This document shows, one piece after another, positions 55,830-63,539 of a stretch of DNA of 64,000 nucleotides. The position numbers were made by a program, and so were the translations under genes. A model generated the notes under the pieces. That model had not been told where the DNA came from, made no database searches, and saw only the letters and a list, made by a program, of their open reading frames with translations. Source of the stretch: Lachnospiraceae bacterium (GTDB taxonomy: Bacteria; Bacillota_A; Clostridia; Lachnospirales; Lachnospiraceae). The stretch lies in NCBI GenBank assembly GCA_021770615.1, contig JAETQR010000023.1:4385-68384 (forward strand). Reading direction: 5' to 3'. Within the stretch, counting starts at the first letter, position 1, and each line of letters starts with the position of its first letter.

Positions 55830-56525
55830 ATGGTAGCAAAGAGGATTCAAACATTCATTGTTATGTCAGTTGTTTTTTTTGCGGCGTCGATCGTGTTTAT
55901 GGCAAGGCCGTGTACGGCAAAAACGAAAGTACGCACGTATAAAAAAGGCTTTACATATGAAAAAATAGATCAGGAAACAGCGGAACGGATCAAAGGGAGA
56001 TCATACAAAAAGGGTGCTAAGATTTCTCTGGACAGCCTGCGCTATCTTCATATCCGTTATGTGGATTTCGAGGGAAATACACAGGATGGGGAGATGATCG
56101 TCAATAAAAAGATCGCCCGTAAGACTTTAATGGTTTTCTACGAGCTCTATAAGATAAAGTATCCGATCGAAAAAATGCAGCTTATCGATGAATATGATGC
56201 CGACGACGAAAAATCTATGGCAGACAATAATACTTCTGCATTTAACTATCGCAAGGTGGCAAATTCCAATAAATTGTCAAATCACAGCAGAGGGCTTGCT
56301 ATTGATATTAACCCGCGCATTAATCCGTATATCACATCTTACGGGATCGCACCGGCAAACAGTAAAGTTTATAAAGTGAGAGAAGTATCTAAATGCCGGG
56401 GAAAATACAGGGATTATATGATCCATAAGGGTGATAAGGTATATAAGATATTCAAGAAATACGGTTTCTCCTGGGGCGGTGACTGGATCCACTCCAAAGA
56501 CTACCAACACTTTGAAGCGATATGA
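55830..56525 (+). CDS. M15-type D-Ala-D-Ala carboxypeptidase-like protein (secreted)
   Basis: 231 residues. The N-terminus (KRIQTFIVMSVVFFAASIVF) is a signal peptide or anchor. The peptidase domain has HSRGLAIDINPRINPY, the HxxxxxxD zinc motif near H152, and WGGDWIHSKDYQHFE with the catalytic Asp/Glu and third His. It should trim stem peptides of peptidoglycan. Start at 55830 lies just after a TATAAT box; the nearest ribosome-like AAAAGG is 13 bases away. Confidence 0.85.
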   Translation: MVAKRIQTFIVMSVVFFAASIVFMARPCTAKTKVRTYKKGFTYEKIDQETAERIKGRSYKKGAKISLDSLRYLHIRYVDFEGNTQDGEMIVNKKIARKTLMVFYELYKIKYPIEKMQLIDEYDADDEKSMADNNTSAFNYRKVANSNKLSNHSRGLAIDINPRINPYITSYGIAPANSKVYKVREVSKCRGKYRDYMIHKGDKVYKIFKKYGFSWGGDWIHSKDYQHFEAI

Positions 56526-56599
56526 GAAGCGAAGCTTCTCATCACGACGAAGTCGTGCAGCTGCGAAGCAGCATCGCTTCATGAGCATGCAGCGAAGCG
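56522..56599 (+). repeat. Run of four short hairpins, three with GAA loops
   Basis: Stem 1: ATGAGAAGC-GAA-GCTTCTCAT (56522-56542). Stem 2: CACGAC-GAA-GTCGTG (56543-56557). Stem 3: GCTGC-GAA-GCAGC (56560-56572). Stem 4: CGCTTC (56575-56580) pairs with GAAGCG (56594-56599). All stems are perfect and the first three share a C-GAA-G loop. The run starts within the M15 stop codon. The 16-base word AGCGAAGCGGAATGCG occurs at 56591-56606 and again at 56624-56639. Confidence 0.75.
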
Positions 56600-56679
56600 G
56601 AATGCGAATGTTTAAATAGGAGAAGCGAAGCGGAATGCGGGAGAGCGATGCGCAATGCAGAGCAAAGGAGGGGATCATA

Positions 56680-58020
56680 ATGGTAAAGGATCTGACGAAG
56701 GGCGATGTCCGTCCGGTGCTGTGGACATTTACCATCCCTATGTTTATCAGCGTGGTATTTCAGCAGTTATATAATATCGCCGACAGTGCGATCGCCGGCC
56801 GATTTGCAGGAGAAGATGCCCTTGCAGCAGTTGGCGCCTCTTACCCGATCACAATGATCTTCATGGCAGTTGCAATCGGAAGCAATATCGGTTGTGCGGT
56901 CGTGATCTCCAGATATTTTGGGGCGGGGGATATCCGGCACATGAAAACAGCGATATCCACGACGATGATAGCCAGTGCGGTTCTGGCGGTTATCCTTACC
57001 GTAGCAGGTATGTTTATGTCGGCGCCGCTTCTGCGTGTGATCAATACTCCGGATAATATTTTCCATGCAGGGGATATTTATTTAAAAATATACATAGGCG
57101 GCCTGCTTTTTGTGTTCTTATACAATGTAGCTACCGGAGTATTTACTTCTCTGGGGGATTCGAGGACGCCATTATATTTCCTGATCGGTTCGTCGCTTGG
57201 GAATATTGTGTTGGATCTGCTTTTTGTCATTGTGTTTAAATGGGGAGTGGCCGGTGTCGGATGGGCTACTTTTATTGCACAGGGAATTGCCTGCATTCTT
57301 GCCCTTTTGACGCTGCTTCACAAAATAAAACGAATGCCTTCCGGTGAAGGGAAGGTGAGGCTTTATTCCAAGGCCATGCTTTTCAGGATCTGCCGGATTG
57401 CTGTGCCGAGCATTCTTCAGCAGAGTTTTGTCTCGGTGGGAAATATATTTATCCAGAGTCTTGTGAACCGTTTTGGCTCTGGTGTCATCGCTGGATATTC
57501 GGCAGCGGTAAAACTCAATACATTTACGATCACATCTTTTACGACACTTGGCAACGGACTTTCCAGTTTTACAGCGCAGAATCTTGGGGCAGGAAAAACA
57601 GAGAGGGTAAAAAAAGGGCTTTTTGCCGGAGCAGCTATGGGATGGATGATCGCAGTACCGTTTATTGTTGTCTTTTGCTTTTTCGGAAATTCCGTATTAC
57701 AGATCTTTATGGAAAATGGCGCCGGTGAGGCAGTGATGGCGGGAAAGGAGTTTTTGCAGATCGTATCGCCATTTTATCTCGTTATCTCATTCAAACTCAT
57801 CACGGATGGTGTTCTTCGGGGGAGCAGTGCAATGACGGGATTTATGGTATCTACATTTACGGATCTGATATTAAGGGTCATACTGGCTTATGTGTTTGCC
57901 GGTTTTATGGGAAGCAGGGGGATATGGCTTTCGTGGCCGGTTGGATGGACGGTTTCAGCAGTGCTGTCGTTTCTGTTTTACCGCAGAAGCATGCGCTGTA
58001 TGTATAGAAAAAAGATATAA
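56680..58020 (+). CDS. MATE family multidrug/cation exporter
   Basis: 446 residues with about twelve membrane helices in two six-helix halves. The start VKDLTKGDVRPVLWTFTIPMF, FQQLYNIADSAIAGRFAGEDALAAVG and the second-half NTFTITSFTTLGNGLSSFTAQN are MATE signatures. It should export cationic compounds using a sodium or proton gradient. ATG 56680 has AAAGGAGGGG ahead. CobW-type genes follow 18 bases later, possibly in the same unit. Confidence 0.94.
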   Translation: MVKDLTKGDVRPVLWTFTIPMFISVVFQQLYNIADSAIAGRFAGEDALAAVGASYPITMIFMAVAIGSNIGCAVVISRYFGAGDIRHMKTAISTTMIASAVLAVILTVAGMFMSAPLLRVINTPDNIFHAGDIYLKIYIGGLLFVFLYNVATGVFTSLGDSRTPLYFLIGSSLGNIVLDLLFVIVFKWGVAGVGWATFIAQGIACILALLTLLHKIKRMPSGEGKVRLYSKAMLFRICRIAVPSILQQSFVSVGNIFIQSLVNRFGSGVIAGYSAAVKLNTFTITSFTTLGNGLSSFTAQNLGAGKTERVKKGLFAGAAMGWMIAVPFIVVFCFFGNSVLQIFMENGAGEAVMAGKEFLQIVSPFYLVISFKLITDGVLRGSSAMTGFMVSTFTDLILRVILAYVFAGFMGSRGIWLSWPVGWTVSAVLSFLFYRRSMRCMYRKKI

Positions 58021-58038
58021 AAAAGGAGAGATAGTGAG

Positions 58039-59166
58039 ATGACAAAGATTGATATTATTTCCGGTTTTCTTGGAGCAGGAAAAACTACACTGATAAAAAA
58101 ATTGATCGAAGAGGCTTTTCAGGGAGAAAAGCTTGTGTTGATCGAAAATGAATTTGGAGAAATTGGAATTGACGGAGGATTTTTAAAAGATTCCGGGATC
58201 AATATCACAGAGATGAACTCGGGATGTATCTGTTGTTCCCTCGTGGGAGATTTTGGGACGGCGCTTGCTGAGGTGCTTGAAAAATATTCTCCAGACCGTA
58301 TCATCATAGAGCCCTCCGGAGTCGGAAAGCTTTCGGATGTGATCCGGGCTGTCCTCGGTGTGAAAGAAAAACTGCCGGAAGATGCGGTAAAATTGAATAG
58401 TTTTGTCACTGTGGCAGACGCCACAAAATGCAAAATGTATATGAAGAATTTTGGTGAGTTTTACAACAACCAGATTGAGAATGCGGGTACGGTAGTGCTG
58501 AGCCGCACCGGGAAGATGAAGGAAGAGAAACTCCAGATGTGCCTTGACCTGATCCGGGAACACAATGCGGAGGCTTCTATTATTACGACGCCGTGGGAAG
58601 AGATCGATGGAAAGCAGATTTTGAGTGCGATGGAAAAGACGGATGATCTGGCGAAAGAGCTTCTGAAAGAGGAGGAGGTGTGTCCGGAGTGCGGCCATGT
58701 ACATGACCACGACCATGAGCACCATCATGACCACGACGGGGATTGTGACCATGAGCATCATCACCATCATGACGGAGAATGCGATCACGACCATGACCAT
58801 GAGCACCATCATCACCACGATGAGGAATGCAGTTGCGGCCATGACCACCACGACCACGGACATCATCACCATCATCATGCAGATGATGTGTTTACAAGTA
58901 TCGGAATTGAGACAGCGCATAAATATACCGAAGAAGAGTTGAAGGAAATACTGGAAAAGATTGCGGATGAGGAAGTAAAACTCGGTACGGTACTTCGTGC
59001 AAAAGGGATCGTGGCTCCGGCTGAGGGAGAGTGGTTTCATTTCGACCTGGTTCCGGGCGAGTATGAGATACGGAGAGGAAGTGCGGATTATACAGGAAGG
59101 ATCTGTGTGATTGGGGCAAAGCTTGATGAGGATGGTTTGAAAGAGCTGTTTGCTGTGAAGAAATAG
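58039..59166 (+). CDS. CobW/COG0523 GTPase with a long His-rich metal-binding stretch
   Basis: 375 residues. Walker A is FLGAGKTTL, the metal motif is CICC at C63-C66 (GCICCSLVGDF), and the G4-like region is partly degenerate (VLSRTGKM). Between about 219 and 279 lies a tract with about thirty His mixed with Asp and Glu. A CobW_C-like domain follows (WFHFDLVPGEYEIRRG). Members move zinc, cobalt or iron into target proteins. AAAAGGAGAGA precedes the ATG. A second GTPase gene follows 33 bases later. Confidence 0.9.
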   Translation: MTKIDIISGFLGAGKTTLIKKLIEEAFQGEKLVLIENEFGEIGIDGGFLKDSGINITEMNSGCICCSLVGDFGTALAEVLEKYSPDRIIIEPSGVGKLSDVIRAVLGVKEKLPEDAVKLNSFVTVADATKCKMYMKNFGEFYNNQIENAGTVVLSRTGKMKEEKLQMCLDLIREHNAEASIITTPWEEIDGKQILSAMEKTDDLAKELLKEEEVCPECGHVHDHDHEHHHDHDGDCDHEHHHHHDGECDHDHDHEHHHHHDEECSCGHDHHDHGHHHHHHADDVFTSIGIETAHKYTEEELKEILEKIADEEVKLGTVLRAKGIVAPAEGEWFHFDLVPGEYEIRRGSADYTGRICVIGAKLDEDGLKELFAVKK

Positions 59167-59199
59167 TAGTGAGGAGAAAGGAAAGGCGGAATCAGAGTA

Positions 59200-60153
59200 A
59201 TGTTTGGAAATAAAGACATACCGGTGTATTTGTTTACCGGATTTTTAGAAAGTGGAAAAACAACCTGCATTCAGGAAGTGATCGAAGAAGGGAATTTTTC
59301 CGATGGAGCAAAGACGTTGCTTATTTTATGTGAAGAGGGAGAGCATGAGATCGAAGATGAGCTTTTGATGCAGAACCGTATTTCCTGTGTGGTGATCGAG
59401 GAGGAAGACGAATTTACGGAAGAGGCCTGCAAAAAGCTTCAGGAGAAATATAAACCGAGCCGTATCGTGATCGAGTATAACGGTATGTGGGATATGGAGA
59501 AGCTGATCCGGGAGATTCTTCCTGAAAACTGGTTTGTCGTTCAGACGTTCACGACGGTAAATGCCCTCACATATGAAGTTTACAGCGCAAATATGAAACC
59601 ACTTCTGATGGCGCATTTTCAAATGTCAGATCTTGTGATCTTTAACCGCTGTACAGACGCATTAAACAAGCCGGCAGCGAGACGCAGCGTCAAAGCGATC
59701 AACCGCAGGGCCCAGGTGCTTTTTGAGGCTGAGGATGGCTCGGTCGAAAGCAATATCGAAGAGGAACTTCCCTATGATATGAATGCTGCTGTCATAACAT
59801 TGGAAGACGATGATTTTGGGCTCTGGTATCTGGATATCAGTGAGCATCCGGAAAAATATGTGGGAAAAACGATCGTGTTTAAAGGACAGGTTTACCGAAA
59901 CCGGAGTTTTCCCGAAAATGCCTTTGTTCCTGCGAGACATGCGATGACCTGTTGTGAGGATGATATTGCTAAGATCGGGTTTATGTGTTATTATTCCGGA
60001 GCAAAAGAACTTCCAGCTGATTCATGGGTCACTGTGACTGTTCAGGTAAAGGCACAAAAAAGTCGGAAACACGAGGGGGATTTCCCGGTGTTATATGCAG
60101 ATAAGGTGGAGACAGCGGAGCCGCCGGAAGAAGACATCGTATATTTTGGTTAA
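59200..60153 (+). CDS. CobW-like GTPase fused to a YcgQ/DUF1980-like C-terminal domain
   Basis: 317 residues. The N-terminal half is a CobW-type GTPase domain with Walker A TGFLESGKTT at about 13-22, but the CxCC metal motif is missing. The C-terminal half, from about 185, matches the YcgQ/DUF1980 soluble domain: GKTIVFKGQVYRN, RHAMTCCEDDIAKIGFMCYY and SWVTVTVQVK. In Bacillus, YcgQ is a separate partner of a permease (YcgR). The fusion places both in one chain. It probably handles a metal with the upstream His-rich GTPase. GAAAGGCGGAAT precedes the ATG. Confidence 0.82.
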   Translation: MFGNKDIPVYLFTGFLESGKTTCIQEVIEEGNFSDGAKTLLILCEEGEHEIEDELLMQNRISCVVIEEEDEFTEEACKKLQEKYKPSRIVIEYNGMWDMEKLIREILPENWFVVQTFTTVNALTYEVYSANMKPLLMAHFQMSDLVIFNRCTDALNKPAARRSVKAINRRAQVLFEAEDGSVESNIEEELPYDMNAAVITLEDDDFGLWYLDISEHPEKYVGKTIVFKGQVYRNRSFPENAFVPARHAMTCCEDDIAKIGFMCYYSGAKELPADSWVTVTVQVKAQKSRKHEGDFPVLYADKVETAEPPEEDIVYFG

Positions 60154-60160
60154 AGCAACT

Positions 60161-60202
60161 AGGCGGCGCCAATTTGAAACAAGGTTCAAATTGGCGCCGC
60201 CT
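60161..60202. repeat. 18-bp perfect palindromic hairpin
   Basis: AGGCGGCGCCAATTTGAA at 60161-60178 is the exact reverse complement of 60185-60202, with loop ACAAGG. No T-run follows (GGCTAATAG). It lies between the GTPase and NUDIX genes. It could end transcription poorly or be a mobile palindrome. Confidence 0.7.
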
Positions 60203-60232
60203 GGCTAATAGAAAGAGAAAAGAGGGATGGCT

Positions 60233-60754
60233 ATGGGTTGGCCGGTTCATATTGTCAATGCATCAGGAATTGTGAAAAATAACAGAGATGAAATATTGAT
60301 GGTACATTTACAGCACAGGGGCTGGGAGCATCCGGGAGGGATCATTGAAGTGGGCGAAAATATTATTTCCGGGTTAAAACGTGAAATATATGAAGAGAGC
60401 GGGATTGAAGTTGAAGTAAAATCGCTATTGGGCGTATATTCCTGTACGGATGCAAAAAAATGGCATGACGGAGTTACCGATGTGCCGCCACGCATCTCTT
60501 TTGACTTTTACTGCGTACCAACCGGAGGGGTTCTTACAACATCGGATGAGACATCAGATGTTAGATGGATACCAGAAAAAGAAGTGTTGAATTATATGAC
60601 GCCTGGGAAATTGGCTTATAGCAAGATGCAGCATTATTTATCCGGCGATCCACTCGTTTTTGCAGAATGCCATACGAGCAATATTCCTCTTGAGATGATC
60701 AGTCAGGAATATCTTTCACGGAATTTGCGGAGGAATTGCCCAAATGAATTATAA
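60233..60754 (+). CDS. NUDIX hydrolase
   Basis: 173 residues with a complete NUDIX box, GGIIEVGENIISGLKREIYE continuing ESGI, so it should hydrolyse a nucleoside diphosphate derivative. Substrate unknown. ATG 60233 has GAGGGA at a good distance; ATG 60227 is also in frame. A 47-base piece of its 3' end (60672-60718) is repeated at 61788-61834. The last bases overlap a truncated GNAT frame. Confidence 0.88.
   Translation: MGWPVHIVNASGIVKNNRDEILMVHLQHRGWEHPGGIIEVGENIISGLKREIYEESGIEVEVKSLLGVYSCTDAKKWHDGVTDVPPRISFDFYCVPTGGVLTTSDETSDVRWIPEKEVLNYMTPGKLAYSKMQHYLSGDPLVFAECHTSNIPLEMISQEYLSRNLRRNCPNEL
60672..60718 (+). repeat. 47-bp direct repeat, copy A (inside NUDIX gene)
   Basis: Starts ATACGAGCAATATTCC and ends ATCTTTCA; identical to 61788-61834. 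The two copies bracket about 1.07 kb of unrelated fragments. Confidence 0.9.
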
Positions 60755-60875
60755 AATAATACGGTTAACAGACAATCCTGGGATAAAAGAGCAGGCTGCG
60801 CAGTGGTTTCATGAAAAATGGGGTATTCCGCTGGAAGCATATACAGAAAGTATGGAAGAGTGTCTGACAAAATGA
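60744..60875 (+). pseudogene. Truncated GNAT acetyltransferase (N-terminal fragment)
   Basis: 43 codons starting MNYKIIRLTDNPGIKEQAAQ, then WFHEKWGIPLEAYTESMEEC, a typical start of a GNAT N-acetyltransferase often found with NUDIX or aminoglycoside-type genes. The frame ends at TGA after LTK, before any acetyl-CoA motif. It overlaps the NUDIX stop by 11 bases. The 131 bases after it hold no gene I can support. Confidence 0.65.
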
Positions 60876-61006
60876 ACTTAATGCGACAACCTTATTGCAT
60901 TAAAGATGCGGATGTGGAATTTTGTAAAAAGGATTTGCGAAAAATCAAAATCAGGGATTGACAGGACGGAAAAAATGGCCTATCATTGACAATAAGAAAT
61001 GGGTTT

Positions 61007-61552
61007 TTACCGTACAGTGTTTTCACTCAGGCGGGCTGCTCGTTTCTTTTTTACTGCCAAAACATCATACAGATACTTCCTGCCATCATTCGCATGACGA
61101 ACCAGCATACTTGCTGAATAAATGTTATGCCTTGCTATTTTCCCCGTTTTATCATCATATATAGGCAATGCAAACCGGATATCGTACCTATACCATCCAA
61201 ACATTGCATCTGTCTTGTGCTTTTCTTTCCGGTTTACCTCATGTTTCGGATTGGTCGCTATTTGTATAAGTTCAGGAATAGCCTGTGCAGCATTTGCTTT
61301 AGCCTTTGCCACTGCGCCTTTTAAGGCAATACGGCTTTCTGAACTTGCATATTCATCGGGAAAATCTGCCGAAATATATATTTTTTCAGTAGTTTTCTCA
61401 ATTTCGTAAAAATCCCCGATGTATTCTTTCAGATATTCTTCGACAGCCGTCCAGTCATCCCGCACTTTTGCCCTAAACTGGATATCGTTGATCAAGACCA
61501 GTTTTTTACCGTTGGCATCAGTTATGATGTTTACATTCCTGTTTTTAATCAT
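61007..61552 (-). CDS. Polyvalent-protein-like (LPD3-type) fragment or small mobile-element protein
   Basis: 181 residues on the minus strand. The C-terminal 130 residues read FPDEYASSESRIALKGAVAK, KHKTDAMFGWYRYDIRFALP and NIYSASMLVRHANDGRKYLY, resembling the LPD3-type domain seen at the ends of large polyvalent proteins of phages and conjugative elements. Start ATG at 61552 has AAAGGGGGAC upstream; the frame is open to 61648. Its substrate or partner is unknown. It is an isolated orphan in a region of gene fragments. The call rests on remembered pattern, not a search. Confidence 0.5.
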   Translation of the reverse strand: MIKNRNVNIITDANGKKLVLINDIQFRAKVRDDWTAVEEYLKEYIGDFYEIEKTTEKIYISADFPDEYASSESRIALKGAVAKAKANAAQAIPELIQIATNPKHEVNRKEKHKTDAMFGWYRYDIRFALPIYDDKTGKIARHNIYSASMLVRHANDGRKYLYDVLAVKKKRAARLSENTVR

Positions 61553-61626
61553 CTTTGTTGTCCCCCTTTTTCTTTTCTCTTGATTTGTAGACATTAAACT
61601 GGTTTTTGCAACTTTGGATGCAAAAT

Positions 61627-61731
61627 TCATTCCCCTTCCGGCTTGCATAAAGGCTTTTTACAATGTTTGCACATACGCATATTATTGTCCTTATCCGTGA
61701 ACATGAAAGAAAAAGCACATTTGTACCATGG
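61627..61731 (-). pseudogene. Cys-rich C-terminal remnant
   Basis: Minus-strand open stretch with CAFSFMFTDKDNNMRMCKHC followed by KKPLCKPEGE and a stop. It resembles the Cys-rich tail of proteins found on mobile elements but has no start. It lies just upstream of the LPD3-like gene on the same strand. Confidence 0.35.
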
Positions 61732-61787
61732 TTAGCAGGGAATGGAAATCCCCAATGTGCAAGCGGCGTAAAAATAAGCTGGCATTT

Positions 61788-61834
61788 ATACGAGCAATAT
61801 TCCTCTTGAGATGATCAGTCAGGAATATCTTTCA
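61788..61834 (+). repeat. 47-bp direct repeat, copy B
   Basis: Identical to 60672-60718 in the NUDIX gene but here outside any gene, followed by TAATAAAGTAAC. It lies in a 414-base stretch (61553-61966) that otherwise holds only the Cys-rich remnant. Confidence 0.9.
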
Positions 61835-61966
61835 TAATAAAGTAACAAAGCGAATGGTAGAGTGTGCTGTAAAGCATTTACATGAGATTGATTTGTATTT
61901 TTTCTTTACAGTCATAAAACAATATTGTAAAATGAAGATGGCAAAATTCTGATAGAAGATGATGGG

Positions 61967-62035
61967 ATGATTGAAATCAGGCCAATATCGGATTTGAGAA
62001 ATGAATCCTCCATTCAACTATCATCCATGGAATAA
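61967..62035 (+). pseudogene. Antitoxin N-terminal fragment
   Basis: 22 codons starting MIEIRPISDLRNESS. The IRPISDLRN core is typical of Phd/RelB-type antitoxin N-termini. GATGATGGG precedes it. After RNE the similarity stops and the sequence continues as a type I methylase fragment in another frame. Confidence 0.5.
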
Positions 62036-62156
62036 GGAAAGGTCGGTAGATGATCTACGTTGGAAATATGGGTTACCACCAGCGGGAAATGCCAACGGTG
62101 TATTATCTACACAAACAAGTGGCGGATTCTTGTTTAAAATATTAGAAAAGAGGTGA
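62001..62156 (+). pseudogene. Type I restriction methylase (HsdM) fragment
   Basis: Fifty-one codons: NPPFNYHPWNKERSVDDLRW, then KYGLPPAGNAN. NPPF is the catalytic motif IV of N6-adenine methylases and the following W-x-YG-PP-GNAN block is characteristic of HsdM. No upstream SAM-binding region or downstream part is present, and the frame has a stop just before. A dead remnant. Confidence 0.65.
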
Positions 62157-62162
62157 AATTAA

Positions 62163-62435
62163 ATGCAGGATTATGCAATCCTTACTAGTAGAGGGGAATA
62201 TTCAATATTTAAATTTAATAATCAGATTATTCGATTCGCAACATCAGATAGACTTGAGAAATACACCAAGGTTATAGAGTGGGATAAAGGATATATTGTT
62301 GTGATGGCAAAGTATAAGGATCTTGAAGAAGTAGAGGAATATATTGATTTGGTGCCTATACTAGAAATGCTATATTATGATGTTGAGGAGTTTTTAAAAC
62401 CGGTTAAGGGGGTGAAAATTGACTATGCAGCTTAA
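62163..62435 (+). CDS. Small protein of unknown function (first of an overlapping pair)
   Basis: 90 residues, start MQDYAILTSRGEYSIFKFNN, acidic C-terminal half (DLEEVEEYIDLVPILEMLYY). I do not recognise a family with confidence. AAAAGAGG precedes the ATG by a few bases. It overlaps the next gene by 17 bases, so the two are probably made together. AT-rich. Confidence 0.6.
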   Translation: MQDYAILTSRGEYSIFKFNNQIIRFATSDRLEKYTKVIEWDKGYIVVMAKYKDLEEVEEYIDLVPILEMLYYDVEEFLKPVKGVKIDYAA

Positions 62436-62646
62436 TATAAAGGAAATTGCAGATAGAGCGGACATGATTATAAATGGTTATGCTTTTACAAAAGCGGGAG
62501 AGTATGTTCGTGTTTTGAATCTTAATTGTGTAAATCATGCAGCGGCAATTTATGGTGGAAAGATTGTTGATACCAATATGGACGATATTGAGAACCAAAT
62601 TGTTATGGGTAAAGTAGTTAGCAGACTGCTAATTAATATACCATAA
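62419..62646 (+). CDS. Small protein of unknown function (second of the pair)
   Basis: 75 residues: NIKEIADRADMIINGYAFTK, GEYVRVLNLN, AAIYGGKIVDTNMDDIE. AAGGGGGTGA at 62406-62415 is a nearly perfect ribosome site six bases before TTG 62419; ATG 62425 is the alternative start. It ends tail-to-tail with the CPBP gene, overlapping by 14 bases. Family not recognised. Confidence 0.58.
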   Translation: MTMQLNIKEIADRADMIINGYAFTKAGEYVRVLNLNCVNHAAAIYGGKIVDTNMDDIENQIVMGKVVSRLLINIP

Positions 62647-63286
62647 CAATATAAGAAATCAAATTATATCCACAATGTGCTACTATGCAGCAAAATATAG
62701 AACTTGTTTTTATGTAGAGCAATCCCAGAATAATACCACATATAAACGCTGATAAAGTTTGTACCATATTGAAGTGTAAAAATGCAAAAAGTGTAGCAGA
62801 AATCAATAAAGCTGTTACACATCCATAAGTATTTTTTAATCCACCTAAAACAACTCCCCTCATAAGTATTTCTTCAATGATAGGGGCAAGGAAACATACC
62901 TGTATCAAACTTGTCGCTGGTGATTTTGCTAAGTGTTGGAGGAGTTCTCGATAGTCCTGTTCACTTTGGGGAAAAATACTCTCAAAAACTGGATCTAAAC
63001 ACTTATCTAGTAATAAAAAAAATAGAACAGAACATCCGACAGCTGAAATAATACCTATAAGATTTACGTTAGACCATAAATACGTTTGATAGCCTGTTCT
63101 TTTTTTTATGAGCACGATAAAAATGCAAATGCATGTCATTATGGTAATGATATTTATTATGTTTGAAAAATCAGGAAAAATTTTTCTCCAGATTGTTACA
63201 TCTAAAAATGTGTAAAAAAGCATAATTCCCAAGTAGGCGACCACCCAAAGTAAGGCAGTACTGATTTTTATATTGTATTCCTTCAT
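62633..63286 (-). CDS. CPBP family intramembrane metalloprotease
   Basis: 217 residues with about seven to eight membrane helices. The three motifs are complete: EEILMR (EExxxR), FAFLHFN (FxxxHxN-like) and HCGYNL (HxxxN). Members cut membrane substrates or give immunity to bacteriocins. The start at 63286 has AGAGGAG twelve bases ahead; an in-frame ATG at 63322 is possible. AT-rich. Confidence 0.88.
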   Translation of the reverse strand: MKEYNIKISTALLWVVAYLGIMLFYTFLDVTIWRKIFPDFSNIINIITIMTCICIFIVLIKKRTGYQTYLWSNVNLIGIISAVGCSVLFFLLLDKCLDPVFESIFPQSEQDYRELLQHLAKSPATSLIQVCFLAPIIEEILMRGVVLGGLKNTYGCVTALLISATLFAFLHFNMVQTLSAFICGIILGLLYIKTSSIFCCIVAHCGYNLISYIVMVY

Positions 63287-63398
63287 GGTTCGTAAGCACT
63301 CCTCTGATTTCCTGCCTGTCATTCTCCACTACACAAGCAGTATAGCATACCATTCAATCCTATTCAATACAATCCAACATTTTCCCAGGCAAAATCAG

Positions 63399-63539
63399 CT
63401 AGCATGATGTAAACAAATTATAGCCGATGATCAGGCAGAGGATGATAATGATGATCGCAAGAAAGGCATTTGTAATAAAAAGCATGATCGTCATGCCGAT
63501 GCCGAGCCAGAACAAAATAAAACCAAGAAGCCGTTTCAT
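63399..63539 (-). CDS. 46-residue membrane protein
   Basis: Starts MKRLLGFILFWLGIGMTIML and contains a second hydrophobic stretch (AIIIIILCLIIGYNLF), so one long or two short spans. AAAGGGTG lies ten bases before the ATG. Short hydrophobic proteins of this type are common in Clostridia; function unknown. Confidence 0.65.
   Translation of the reverse strand: MKRLLGFILFWLGIGMTIMLFITNAFLAIIIIILCLIIGYNLFTSC

Noticed and set aside
58696..58878. CRISPR-like or satellite DNA because of repeated CAT/GAC words
   Set aside because: The repeats are in-frame His/Asp codons without direct-repeat and spacer structure. No CRISPR array is seen anywhere in the window.
58183..59040. Long minus-strand frame opposite the His-rich GTPase
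   Set aside because: Its Met/Val-rich repeat is the complement of the His/Asp codons; no independent support.
61122..61409. Plus-strand frame opposite the LPD3-like gene
   Set aside because: Shadow of the minus-strand gene, which has the better start and a recognisable pattern.
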